A DNA stretch of 64,000 nt from Propioniciclava soli. Lineage in GTDB: Bacteria; Actinomycetota; Actinomycetes; Propionibacteriales; Propionibacteriaceae. Under the pieces are notes generated by a model, which searched no databases, was not told the DNA's origin, and saw only the letters and a program-made list of their open reading frames with translations. Every line of letters starts with the position of its first letter. The first letter of the stretch is position 1. Shown here piece after piece: positions 47,399 to 55,752 of the stretch. The stretch lies in the NCBI RefSeq assembly GCF_014858005.1, contig NZ_JACYOT010000005.1, positions 310,001 through 374,000 on the forward strand, written 5' to 3'. The translations under genes were made by a program, and so were the position numbers.

Positions 47399-48783
47399 CA
47401 CGCACCCCCGTCCGCGGCCGGGCCTTCGGTGGCGGCGCCGTCCTCGGCCAGGGAGATGAGCACCCGGCCGGGCACGTGGCGCGCCACCTCGAGCACTTCG
47501 AGGGTGACATGCCGCGGCGGCGTGTCAGGGTGCAGGGCGAGCTGGGCGGGGGTGGGTTCGAGCCGCAGCGTGACGCTCTGCCCCACCTCGGGAAGGTCAC
47601 CGAACTCGCGGATGACGAGGCCGGCGATGGTCTGGAAGTCCCCCTCGGGCAGGGTCAGGCCGGTGCTGCGCTCCACCTCGTCCACGTGGACGTCACCCGC
47701 CACCTCCCACGGCCCCTCCGGCGCCCCCGGGGACGCGTCGGCCTCGACCGGGTCGTGCTCGTCGGCGATGTCGCCGATGATCTCCTCCACGAGGTCCTCC
47801 ACCGTGACGATGCCGACGAAGGCACCGAACTCGTCCACCACGCACGCGATCTCGGCGTGGGCGTCCGCCAGTGCTGCCTGCGCATCCGGCAACGGCATGA
47901 AGACGGGCACCACCAGCGCCTCGCGGGTGATGCGGGTCACCGAGAGATCCGCGTCGGCGGGCACCCCGAGCACGTCGACCAGGTCGACGACGCCGACGAC
48001 CCGCTCGCCGGCATCGAGGACCGGGTAGCGGGTGTGACCGGTCGCCATGAGCGCGCGCACCTCGGCGACGGTGACGGTGTCACGCACCGTGTCGACGCCG
48101 ACCCGCGGCACCATGGCGTGCTGGACGTCGCGGCGGGGGAAGTCGAGGATGCGATCAATGACCACCGCGAGGGTCGGCGCAAGGGTGCCGGCGTCGCGGG
48201 AGAGGGCGACGACGCGCTCGAGGTCCGTGGCGGACGCGGTGGCCTCGACGTCGTGCACGGGCTCGATGCGGAGCGCACGCAACAGCAGCTCGGCCGCCTT
48301 GTCGAACACCCAGATCACGGGGCCCAGCACGGTCAGGTAGATCCGGGTCGAGGGCGTCAGCGCGTCCGCCGTCTGCGCCGACCGCGCGATCGCGTAGTTC
48401 TTGGGGAACAATTCGCCGAACAGCATCTGCACCAGCGTGGAGAACGCCAGGGCCACGATGCCGCCGATCGTGACGCTGATGGCGGTGCTCGTGCCGCCGG
48501 TGACCAGGCTGGCAAACGCCTGACCGATGAGGGGCTCGGCAACGTAACCGACCAGCAGGCCGGTGACCGTGATGCCCAGCTGGGCCCCCGACAGCATGAA
48601 CGAGGTGCGTCGGGTGATGGTGAGCGTCGCCTCGGCGCGCTGGTCGCCGGCCGACGCGCGGCTGGCGAGCCGCGAGCGGTCCACGGCGACGTAGGCGAAC
48701 TCCTGGGCCACGAAGTAGGCCGTCGCGGCCGTGATGGCGAACACCACCACCACGCCGACCAGGAGGGAGACGATCGGGGTCAT
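47398..48783 (-). CDS. CNNM/HlyC-CorC family membrane protein (full-length)
   Basis: 461 residues: DUF21/CNNM helices (TAYFVAQEFAYVAVDRSRL, MLFGELFPKNYAIA), two CBS repeats (MVPRVGVDTVRDTVTVAEV, then VVDEFGAFVGIVTVEDLVE) and a C-terminal CorC_HlyC domain (DVHVDEVERSTGLTLPEGDFQTIAGL). Pairs of a long and a short CNNM gene are common in Actinobacteria. It overlaps the DUF1707 gene by 4 bp upstream, so the three form an operon. Confidence 0.9.
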   Translation of the reverse strand: MTPIVSLLVGVVVVFAITAATAYFVAQEFAYVAVDRSRLASRASAGDQRAEATLTITRRTSFMLSGAQLGITVTGLLVGYVAEPLIGQAFASLVTGGTSTAISVTIGGIVALAFSTLVQMLFGELFPKNYAIARSAQTADALTPSTRIYLTVLGPVIWVFDKAAELLLRALRIEPVHDVEATASATDLERVVALSRDAGTLAPTLAVVIDRILDFPRRDVQHAMVPRVGVDTVRDTVTVAEVRALMATGHTRYPVLDAGERVVGVVDLVDVLGVPADADLSVTRITREALVVPVFMPLPDAQAALADAHAEIACVVDEFGAFVGIVTVEDLVEEIIGDIADEHDPVEADASPGAPEGPWEVAGDVHVDEVERSTGLTLPEGDFQTIAGLVIREFGDLPEVGQSVTLRLEPTPAQLALHPDTPPRHVTLEVLEVARHVPGRVLISLAEDGAATEGPAADGGA

Positions 48784-49478
48784 CGGCCGGCCTCCAGTGC
48801 GGCCCGAACGGCAGCACTGCCGGCGTCGCGATCGCGCGTGAGCAGCCGCTCCGCCCGGCGCTCGTCCCCCCGCGTGGGCGTCCGGACGGTCACCGTGCCG
48901 CTCACCCGGCCGCGGACGACGAGGCGAGCGCCCTCAGCGCTGGGGCGGGTGGGCACGGTGCTCGTCACGCTGGAGCTGGAGTCGATCTGCAGACCCTGGG
49001 TGTCGACGCCCCAACTGGCAGGGACGACGAGGGTCGCCGCACCCCACCCACTCCCCACCAGCACGAGATCGATGATGGGCGCGAGCGCCTGGGCACGAGT
49101 GAAGTCCAGTGTCAGGCTGCCGATGCCGTACTGCGCCTCGAGGAAGGGCGGCACGTCCCACTCCCCCAGCACGCGCAACATGCGCCAGCCGCTGGATCGC
49201 AGCAACAGCGGCTCCTCGAAGCGCCATCCCGGCCCCGTCCCGGGAGTGGACTGCTCCCCCAACAGCGCCGCCAGCTCGGCCGCGGGCAGGAGGTCGTCCA
49301 ACACGGCGGCCAGGTCCCCCCGGGTGCGGGCGTTCACGGCCCGCGGGACGCGATCCTCGAGTTCGTCGAAGGTGATCCGGGCGTCGGCGGCCGCGTTGCG
49401 CAGCGTCTCCAGCGCGTGTTCGCGATGGACGGTGCCGACACGGAGTGTCGCCTCCGGCCCGGGGCTCCCAACTGTCAT
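48780..49478 (-). CDS. DUF1707 domain protein
   Basis: 232 residues. The N-terminal DUF1707 domain (VGTVHREHALETLRNAAADA, then DELEDRVPRAVNARTRGDLA) is found in many actinobacterial proteins of unknown role. The rest is a beta-rich region (EAQYGIGSLTLDFTRAQALA, LVVRGRVSGTVTVRTPTRG) resembling cell-wall-active antibiotic response proteins. No membrane helix. TAGGGT lies 7 nt before the ATG; the stop overlaps the CNNM start (ATGA). Confidence 0.82.
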   Translation of the reverse strand: MTVGSPGPEATLRVGTVHREHALETLRNAAADARITFDELEDRVPRAVNARTRGDLAAVLDDLLPAAELAALLGEQSTPGTGPGWRFEEPLLLRSSGWRMLRVLGEWDVPPFLEAQYGIGSLTLDFTRAQALAPIIDLVLVGSGWGAATLVVPASWGVDTQGLQIDSSSSVTSTVPTRPSAEGARLVVRGRVSGTVTVRTPTRGDERRAERLLTRDRDAGSAAVRAALEAGR

Positions 49479-49485
49479 GACGACG

Positions 49486-49491
49486 ACCCTA
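49486..49491 (-). promoter_or_regulatory. Putative -10 box TAGGGT of the DUF1707-CNNM operon
   Basis: TAGGGT on the minus strand ends 7 nt before the ATG at 49478; leaderless arrangement. Confidence 0.45.
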
Positions 49492-49514
49492 GTCCGACCC
49501 GGACGTTGATGCCC

Positions 49515-50123
49515 TCACCGTGAGGCTCGGGCTCCGTTCAGTGCGAGACTCACGAGGGTGGCCAAGCGTTCGGGGAGGGGACGCCAGGAGTCCATGCCCT
49601 GCCGGGCGCGGTTGAGTTCAACCAGACCGGCGGAGATCACCATGCGCGCGGCGGCCCGAGCGGCCTCAGGCGGGGCGTCGGCGCCGATGATGTCGGTGAT
49701 GCGGCGTTCGAGCTGGTCGACCTCGGCGAGGACGGCGTCCCGGTGCACCCCGTCTTGGCCGAACAGCAATTCCCGGGCCACCGCCATCGTGTTGGCGGGG
49801 TCGTGCGCCGACGCGGTCACGAATGGCTCGAGCAGGGCGAGGATGGCCTCGACCGGGTCATCGTGGCCGTCCGCCTGCTCCAGCACGTGCGGGAAGTCCC
49901 GACGCCACCGGTCCGCGACCACCATCATCAACAGCTCCGGCTTGCTGGCCGCGTACTGGAAGACCGTGCCCGCCGCCACGTCGGCCGCGTGGGCCACCGA
50001 CGCCATCGTCATCTTGTCGTAGCCGTCGCGCTCCAGCCCGGCGGACGCCGCGGCCAGGATCCGTGCCCGCTTGTCGGCCTTGCTGCGCTCGCGCCGCCCT
50101 CCTGCGATCGTGGTTGGTGTCAT
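49515..50123 (-). CDS. TetR family transcriptional regulator
   Basis: 202 residues: a TetR helix-turn-helix (RARILAAASAGLERDGYDKM, then VAAGTVFQYAASKPELL) and an all-helical ligand domain. It is divergent from the heme-peroxidase operon, with two operator-like direct repeats between them, so it probably represses that operon. A TAGGAT box lies 8 nt before the ATG at 50123. Confidence 0.88.
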   Translation of the reverse strand: MTPTTIAGGRRERSKADKRARILAAASAGLERDGYDKMTMASVAHAADVAAGTVFQYAASKPELLMMVVADRWRRDFPHVLEQADGHDDPVEAILALLEPFVTASAHDPANTMAVARELLFGQDGVHRDAVLAEVDQLERRITDIIGADAPPEAARAAARMVISAGLVELNRARQGMDSWRPLPERLATLVSLALNGARASR

Positions 50124-50131
50124 ACCTCCGC

Positions 50132-50137
50132 ATCCTA
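50132..50137 (-). promoter_or_regulatory. Putative -10 box TAGGAT of the TetR gene
   Basis: TAGGAT on the minus strand ends 8 nt before the TetR ATG. Confidence 0.4.
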
Positions 50138-50152
50138 CGCCGTGGCGACACT

Positions 50153-50200
50153 CGCTCAATGTTGATCTTCCTCATCTTTGACATCCGCTCATTTTTGAGT
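50153..50200. promoter_or_regulatory. Paired operator-like repeats of the heme-peroxidase operon
   Basis: CGCTCAATGTTGATC (50153-50167) and CGCTCATTTTTGAGT (50186-50200) are related 15-mers, each with an internal inverted repeat (TCAA/TTGA and CTCA/TGAG). Their 33-bp offset is about three helical turns, putting both on one face of the DNA. Expected binding protein: the adjacent TetR regulator. Confidence 0.5.
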
Positions 50201-50238
50201 AGCCTCAGATGTGTACCCAACGAAACCATGGAGGAACC

Positions 50239-51318
50239 GTGAACCACCTGCGCTACCGAGATGACCTCGAGACCATTCAGCCCAACGAGGAGCGCATCGC
50301 CCACGAGATCGTGGAGCACATGGGGCACACGCAGTTGGCGGCCGCCGGCCGCCACCGTCACGCCCACCGGGATGCCCACGCCAAGAGCCACGCACTGCTC
50401 ACCGGCACCCTGCGCGTCCTCGACAACCTTCCCGACGAGCTCGCCCAGGGCGCCTTCGCCAATGCTGGCGAGCACGAGGTCGTCGCGCGGCTGTCGTCCG
50501 CGCCCGGCGACATCCGCAGCGACGAGGTGCCGGCGCCGCGCGGGTTCGCGCTGAAGATCCTCGGCGTCGAGGGCGAGCGGATGCCCGACCACCCCGACTC
50601 CACGAACCAGGACCTGCTGATGGTCAACTTCCCCGTGCTGGCCTTCGGCACCGTCGCGCGCTACCAGGAGATGCTGGGGCTGCTCGAGTCGCAGGCCGAG
50701 CGGCCAGCGGCCGTGCAGCGGGGCGTCGCCGCCACCGCCCGCGCCGTCGAGAAGGGGGTGGAGCGCCTCGGCCGCACCCCGAGCGCCACCCTCCAGGGCC
50801 TGGCCCGCGACTACGCCCACCCGCTCGGTGAGACCTACCACACCCAAGGTGCGCTCCGGTACGGCGACGCCGTCGCCAAGCTCTCCCTCGCGCCGGTCGG
50901 GGCCGTCGCCGAGCTCACCGGCCGGCCGATCGAGCCCGACTTCGACAGCAACGCGGACGCCATCGCGCGCCACTTCCGCGACGCCGGCGCCGACTACGAG
51001 CTCCGCGTCCAGCTCTGCACCGACCTGGAGCGCATGCCGATCGAGGACGCCGCAGTGCTGTGGGATCCGGCCCTGTCGCCCCACCGCACCGTCGCGACCC
51101 TGCACCTGCCCCCGCAGGACCTCAGCTCGCCCGCGCGGCGGGTCCACGGTGACGACCACCTGTCGTTCAGCCCCTTCAACGGGCTGGCGGCCCACCGCCC
51201 GCTGGGCTCGATCATGCGCGTGCGTCGGCTCGCCTACGCCCAGTCCTCCGACCTGCGGCACCGCCTCAACGCGGTCGCCCCCGCCGAACCGATGTCGGCC
51301 TCCGACATCCCCGCCTGA
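50239..51318 (+). CDS. Catalase-family heme protein
   Basis: 359 residues with the catalase core fold but shorter than true catalases (about 480 or more). Recognisable segments are PAPRGFALKILGVEG (distal side), NQDLLMVNFPVLAF and, near the C-terminus, RRLAYAQSSDLR, where the Tyr is the expected proximal heme ligand. Related catalase-like proteins include peroxidases and fatty-acid hydroperoxide-converting allene oxide synthases. GTG start with GGAGGAACC upstream. First gene of a three-gene operon. Confidence 0.82.
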   Translation: MNHLRYRDDLETIQPNEERIAHEIVEHMGHTQLAAAGRHRHAHRDAHAKSHALLTGTLRVLDNLPDELAQGAFANAGEHEVVARLSSAPGDIRSDEVPAPRGFALKILGVEGERMPDHPDSTNQDLLMVNFPVLAFGTVARYQEMLGLLESQAERPAAVQRGVAATARAVEKGVERLGRTPSATLQGLARDYAHPLGETYHTQGALRYGDAVAKLSLAPVGAVAELTGRPIEPDFDSNADAIARHFRDAGADYELRVQLCTDLERMPIEDAAVLWDPALSPHRTVATLHLPPQDLSSPARRVHGDDHLSFSPFNGLAAHRPLGSIMRVRRLAYAQSSDLRHRLNAVAPAEPMSASDIPA

Positions 51319-51345
51319 GCACCACCTCCCGAAAGGAAACCCCCC

Positions 51346-52083
51346 ATGAACAACACGCAATCCCCCCACACCGGCAAGGATCTGCCCCGCCCGGGCAACC
51401 CCGACCCGCGGCTGTCCGACGAGTCCCGCCTGGAGGAGTTCCGCCGCGTGGCCGCCGAGGTCGCCGCAGACGCCCCCACCATCGCGCAGATCTCCATCAA
51501 CGCGCTGATCAAGGACCACAACCCGCTCTACGACGGCAGCTCGCAGTCCGCCGGGCGCGCTGGGCGCCAGTCCGGCAACGTCTCCGAACTCACCGCCATC
51601 GCCGAACTCAAGCCCGGCGGCGCTGATCGGCTGCGCCGGATCTTCAACCTCACCGGCGGCAACTTCGACGGCGCCCAGCGCGTCTCGACCCTGCACAACA
51701 TGCGCTTCGTCTTCTTCGACGACGACACCCGCATCATCTTCGCGACCGCCTACGACGGCGACTGGGACACCTACATCAACGACTTTGCGACCAAGATCCC
51801 CGAGCTGATGGACCTGCTGTTCGCGAACGTGGTCGGCTGGCCCGGCATCAGCTCCCCCGACGTCAAGGACTACATCGCCGAGCACCAGATCGACGCCGCG
51901 GGCTGGTTCGTCGCCAACCCGCAGGTGACCGTCGTCGACACCCGCCGCCTGCAGCGGACCGAGCAGGCGCTCGACACGTTCCTGGACACCATGGCCTCGA
52001 ACGATGCCGTCGACCCCACCACCCGGGAGGCGCTGCGCGTCCTCGCCGAGCAGGTCTCTGAGCCGACGGGGGTGGACTACTGA
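51346..52083 (+). CDS. Conserved protein of the heme-peroxidase operon, function unknown
   Basis: 245 residues, no signal peptide or membrane helix. The central part (TLHNMRFVFFDDDTRIIFAT, YDGDWDTYINDFATKIPEL, NVVGWPGISSPDVKDYI) suggests a ferredoxin-like alpha/beta fold similar to half of a DyP-type domain, but I see no heme-ligating His motif. GAAAGGAAA precedes the ATG. Its stop overlaps the DyP start (TGATG), so a shared complex or coordinated dosage is likely. Confidence 0.72.
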   Translation: MNNTQSPHTGKDLPRPGNPDPRLSDESRLEEFRRVAAEVAADAPTIAQISINALIKDHNPLYDGSSQSAGRAGRQSGNVSELTAIAELKPGGADRLRRIFNLTGGNFDGAQRVSTLHNMRFVFFDDDTRIIFATAYDGDWDTYINDFATKIPELMDLLFANVVGWPGISSPDVKDYIAEHQIDAAGWFVANPQVTVVDTRRLQRTEQALDTFLDTMASNDAVDPTTREALRVLAEQVSEPTGVDY

Positions 52084-53456
52084 TGTCCCCCACGCACCTG
52101 CTGCGCCGCTTCCGCCGCGAGAACGTGAGCCTGCAGCTCGACGACATCCAGGCGTTGATCCTGCGGGCGCGCCCCGAGCCCTACGTCGGGCTGCACGCCA
52201 TGGTCCACTTCGACGAGCCGGACGGCGGACGCGACCTCATCGCCCGGCTCGCCGAGCACATCCCCTCCGCGGACGACTGGGCCGAGGACCGGCACGCCTG
52301 GTCCGGTGTGGCCCTGAGCTTCGCCGGGCTGCGGGCGCTCGGCGTGCCCGACGCGTCGCTCGAATCGTTCCCGCTGCCCTTCCAACAGGGCATGGCCGCG
52401 CGCGCCGAACAGCTGCGCGACCACGGTGAGAACGCCCCCGAGGACTGGGAGGAGGCCTACCGCGACCAGCGCTGCCACCTGGCGCTGACCATCTATGCGG
52501 ACAACGAGGACGACCTCGCCCAGGCCGTCGCGACCGCCGAGCGCGAGCTCGAGGCGTCCACCGGGATCACCGTGGTGGGCACCCACACGTTCGGCGTCGA
52601 CGAGCGGGCCGAGAACCCGTTCGGCTACCGCGACTCGATCTCCCAGCCCACCGTCGCTGGCTCGGGCGTGGCTCCGCAGCCGGGACAGGAGCGGGCCATC
52701 GCCGCCGGGGAGTTCATCCTCGGCGAGAACAGCGAGACCGGTGCGCCGGTCGCCATGCCCTCCCCCGACGTGCTGGGCCGCAACGGCTCGTTCGTCGTGC
52801 TGCGCAAGTACGACAGCCGGGTGGGCGCCTGGAACGACTTCCTGCGCGACCACGCCGGTGACGAGGCGGCCCAGGACCGGCTGGGTGCGCAGATGGTCGG
52901 GCGATGGCGCTCGGGCGCTCCGCTCGTCCTGGCCCCGGAGGGCGACGACCCCGCCCTCGGCGCCGACCCGACGCGGAACAACGACTTCGACTACGCCGAC
53001 GACACCCGCGGCCTGGTGTGCCCGCACAGCAGCCACACGCGCCGGCTGAACCCGCGGTTCAGCGAGACCACCATCCTGAACGACGAGAACATTCACCGCA
53101 TCATCCGGCGATCGTCGACGTTCGGGCCGCGCTGGACGCGAGAACTCACCGCTGCCGATGACCACGACGACGAGCGCGGGCTGTTCTTCATCTTCATCAG
53201 CGCGCGCGCCTACGACACGATCGAGTTCCTGCAACAAGAGTGGATCAACCGCGGCAACTTCATCGACCTCGGCACCGAGCGCGATCCCGTTGTCGGCCTC
53301 CACGACGAACCGGGGACCTTCACCGTGCCCGCCGAGCCGGCCCGCCGCCGCGTCCCGGGGGTGACCACCTTCAACCGGCTCCGCGGCGGGGAGTACATGT
53401 TCATGCCGTCGCTCTCGGCCCTGGCCTGGCTCGGACGGGCGGGCTGGCAGGCCTGA
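52083..53456 (+). CDS. DyP-type heme peroxidase (divergent catalytic motif)
   Basis: 457-residue dye-decolourising peroxidase. PHSSHTRRLNPR supplies the proximal heme His, and the following Arg/Asn match the family. The distal GxxDG motif reads FGYRDSISQP: the catalytic Asp remains but the second Gly is Ser. No Tat or Sec signal, so it is cytoplasmic or encapsulated; no encapsulin gene is visible. The catalase-like and unknown partners lie immediately upstream. Confidence 0.9.
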   Translation: MSPTHLLRRFRRENVSLQLDDIQALILRARPEPYVGLHAMVHFDEPDGGRDLIARLAEHIPSADDWAEDRHAWSGVALSFAGLRALGVPDASLESFPLPFQQGMAARAEQLRDHGENAPEDWEEAYRDQRCHLALTIYADNEDDLAQAVATAERELEASTGITVVGTHTFGVDERAENPFGYRDSISQPTVAGSGVAPQPGQERAIAAGEFILGENSETGAPVAMPSPDVLGRNGSFVVLRKYDSRVGAWNDFLRDHAGDEAAQDRLGAQMVGRWRSGAPLVLAPEGDDPALGADPTRNNDFDYADDTRGLVCPHSSHTRRLNPRFSETTILNDENIHRIIRRSSTFGPRWTRELTAADDHDDERGLFFIFISARAYDTIEFLQQEWINRGNFIDLGTERDPVVGLHDEPGTFTVPAEPARRRVPGVTTFNRLRGGEYMFMPSLSALAWLGRAGWQA

Positions 53457-53459
53457 GGC

Positions 53460-54668
53460 TCAGCCCCACAGGGGCGAGGCCCCGTCGTCGCTCGCGTGGG
53501 GCCCCCGTTCGGGATCGTCGTCGGCGAACGGTCGACCCTCGGTCTCGGCCAGGGCCGCGCGGGCGGCGTCGCGCGACAGACCGGTCATCTGCAGCAGGTC
53601 GACGACCAGGGCGCGCAGCAGCACCATGAGCGCCACCGAGCGCCAGTAGTCGGCGCGCATCTGGGACGGCGCGAGCTGGGCCGCGGTGTCCAGCAGCAGG
53701 GCGCGGGCCCGGTCGGGCCGCGACCAGGTCCGCACCGCGTCGGCCAGCAGCCGGGCGGCCCGAGCGGTGTCGCTGACCAGCCCGCCCACCTCGGGCATCC
53801 AGCCGACCTCCTCGGTCATGCCCACCGCCTGGCGCTCCAGCAGCATCGCGCTGCGCACGGCCCGGCGCAGCAACCGGAACAGCCGGCCCAGCTGCGCCAC
53901 CTCGCCACGGTGCCGCCGCAGCGCCGGGTTGAAACCCACGACGTCGCGCGCCGTCTTGATCGTGCGCTCCCAGTCGTCGGACACGTCGGTCAGCACTCGC
54001 CGCTGGGCCTTGACGTCGCCCAGCACCTCACGGTCGCCGGTGGTGAGGCCCCGGCCGATCAGCTCCAACATCTCGGCCAGCGCGATGAGGGCCGACGTGG
54101 CGTAGCGGCGTGGCCGGCTGGTGGGGTGACGGGGCAGGAGCACCGCGATCACGAAGGCGACGCTCACCCCGATCAGCGCCTCCACCCACCGGCTCTGGAC
54201 GCCGCCGAGCGCGGCGTCCAACCACGACATGCCGACGATGACGATGCCGTTCACCCCGGCCTGCATGGTGGTGAGGTCACCGCGATCGATGAACCGCCCG
54301 AAGCACGCGGCGACGACGAGCACGACGCCGATCTGCCACCAGCCGGCGTCGAAGAAGTGCGTGAGCAGCTCGCCGATGAGCACGCCGACGGACGCCCCCA
54401 ACCCCAGCTCGGCGACCTTCCGCGGCTCCCGGTCCACCTTGAACCCCAGGCACACCCACGCCGCGATCGGCGCGAAGATCGGGCTGGTGTGCCCGAAGAC
54501 GCGCTCGGCGACCAGCCAGGCCAGAGACGCCCCGAACGCGGCCACCACGATCGGGAACAGCGACCCCCGGACGCGGCGGAACCCCTGCCGCACCGCCGAG
54601 CCGACGAAGACGCCCCGGCGCCGCAGGTCCAACCGCTCGGTGGTGCGGACGAGGAAGCTGTCGGGCAT
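53460..54668 (-). CDS. FUSC family integral membrane protein
   Basis: 402 residues. About six N-terminal hydrophobic segments (SLFPIVVAAFGASLAWLVAE, PIFAPIAAWVCLGFKV, VGVLIGELL, WWQIGVVLVVAACFG, VNGIVIVGMSWL, ALIGVSVAFVIAVLLP) are followed by a cytoplasmic helical domain. This is the FUSC/aromatic acid exporter architecture (efflux of aromatic or toxic organic acids); no substrate can be assigned. The ATG at 54668 follows GGAGGGGGT. Convergent with the DyP gene. Confidence 0.85.
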   Translation of the reverse strand: MPDSFLVRTTERLDLRRRGVFVGSAVRQGFRRVRGSLFPIVVAAFGASLAWLVAERVFGHTSPIFAPIAAWVCLGFKVDREPRKVAELGLGASVGVLIGELLTHFFDAGWWQIGVVLVVAACFGRFIDRGDLTTMQAGVNGIVIVGMSWLDAALGGVQSRWVEALIGVSVAFVIAVLLPRHPTSRPRRYATSALIALAEMLELIGRGLTTGDREVLGDVKAQRRVLTDVSDDWERTIKTARDVVGFNPALRRHRGEVAQLGRLFRLLRRAVRSAMLLERQAVGMTEEVGWMPEVGGLVSDTARAARLLADAVRTWSRPDRARALLLDTAAQLAPSQMRADYWRSVALMVLLRALVVDLLQMTGLSRDAARAALAETEGRPFADDDPERGPHASDDGASPLWG

Positions 54669-54684
54669 CGGTCACCCCCTCCGC

Positions 54685-55752
54685 TCAGAACCCCAGTCGG
54701 TTCAGATGCTTGGGGTCGCGCTGCCAGTCCGCGAGCACCTTGACGTGGATCATCAGGTGCACCGGCATGCCGAGCAACTGCTTGATCTGCAGGCGGGCAT
54801 CGGTGCCGACCTGCTTGAGCCGCTCCCCGCGATGCCCGATGATGATGCCCTTCTGGCTCGCCCGCTCGACGATCACCGAGGCGTAGATGTCCATCAGCGG
54901 CTTGTCGGCCGGACGCCCTTCCCGCGGGTTCATCTCGTCGATGACCACGGCGATCGAGTGGGGCAACTCGTCGCTGACGCCCTCCAGCGCCGCCTCGCGG
55001 ATCAGCTCGGCGATGCGGGTCTCGGTGGGCTCGTCGGTGATCTCCCCGTCCGGGTAGAGGGCTGGCCCCGGGGGCAGCAGGTTCACGATCTCGTCGACGA
55101 CCACGTCCACCTGGTCGCCCGCCACCGCCGAGACCGGCACGACGGACTCCCACCGCACCCCGAGCGATTCCTCCAGCGAGGCGATCTTGACGAGGTGCTG
55201 GCCGAGTCGCTCGCGGCTCACCAGGTCGGTCTTCGTGGCCAGCGCGATCAGCTTCGGACGCCGCGGCAGCTCCGCGATCTGGCGCACCAGGTACTCATCC
55301 CCAGGGCCGATCCGCTGTGACGCCGGCAGGCAGACCCCGATGACGTCGACCTCGCTCCACGTGTCGTGCACCAGGTCATTGAGACGCTCACCGAGCAGCG
55401 TCCGCGGCCGGTGCAACCCGGGGGTGTCGACCAGCACCAGCTGGGCGTCGTCGCGGTTCACGATGCCGCGGATGACCCGCCGGGTGGTCTGCGGCTTGGA
55501 CGACGTAATGGCGATCTTCTGCCCCACGATCGCGTTCGTCAGCGTCGACTTGCCTGCGTTCGGCCGCCCCACGAAGCAGGCGAAGCCCGACCGGAACCCC
55601 TCGGGAAAAACGAACGCGGACGCCGGCGCCGCGGCCGGCCCCCCGGCTCCCAAGGCCCGCTCGTCGTCGTCGAGGTCGTCGTCGACGTCCTCCGGGAGGT
55701 CGTCGGGGAGGTCGTCGGGAAGGCTGTCATCCATGTGGTCGGCTCCGTTCAC
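54685..55752 (-). CDS. era: GTPase Era
   Basis: 355 residues; binds 16S rRNA and matures the 30S subunit. G1 GRPNAGKST, switch region TTRRVIRGI, G3 DTPG, G4 TKTD, then a C-terminal KH domain (VERASQKGIIIGHRGERLKQ). An N-terminal extension of about 45 residues is almost entirely Asp/Glu/Pro (DDLPDDLPEDVDDDLDDDE) and absent from enterobacterial Era. The ATG overlaps the upstream CNNM stop by 4 bp, in a phoH-ybeY-corC-era operon. Confidence 0.96.
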   Translation of the reverse strand: MNGADHMDDSLPDDLPDDLPEDVDDDLDDDERALGAGGPAAAPASAFVFPEGFRSGFACFVGRPNAGKSTLTNAIVGQKIAITSSKPQTTRRVIRGIVNRDDAQLVLVDTPGLHRPRTLLGERLNDLVHDTWSEVDVIGVCLPASQRIGPGDEYLVRQIAELPRRPKLIALATKTDLVSRERLGQHLVKIASLEESLGVRWESVVPVSAVAGDQVDVVVDEIVNLLPPGPALYPDGEITDEPTETRIAELIREAALEGVSDELPHSIAVVIDEMNPREGRPADKPLMDIYASVIVERASQKGIIIGHRGERLKQVGTDARLQIKQLLGMPVHLMIHVKVLADWQRDPKHLNRLGF

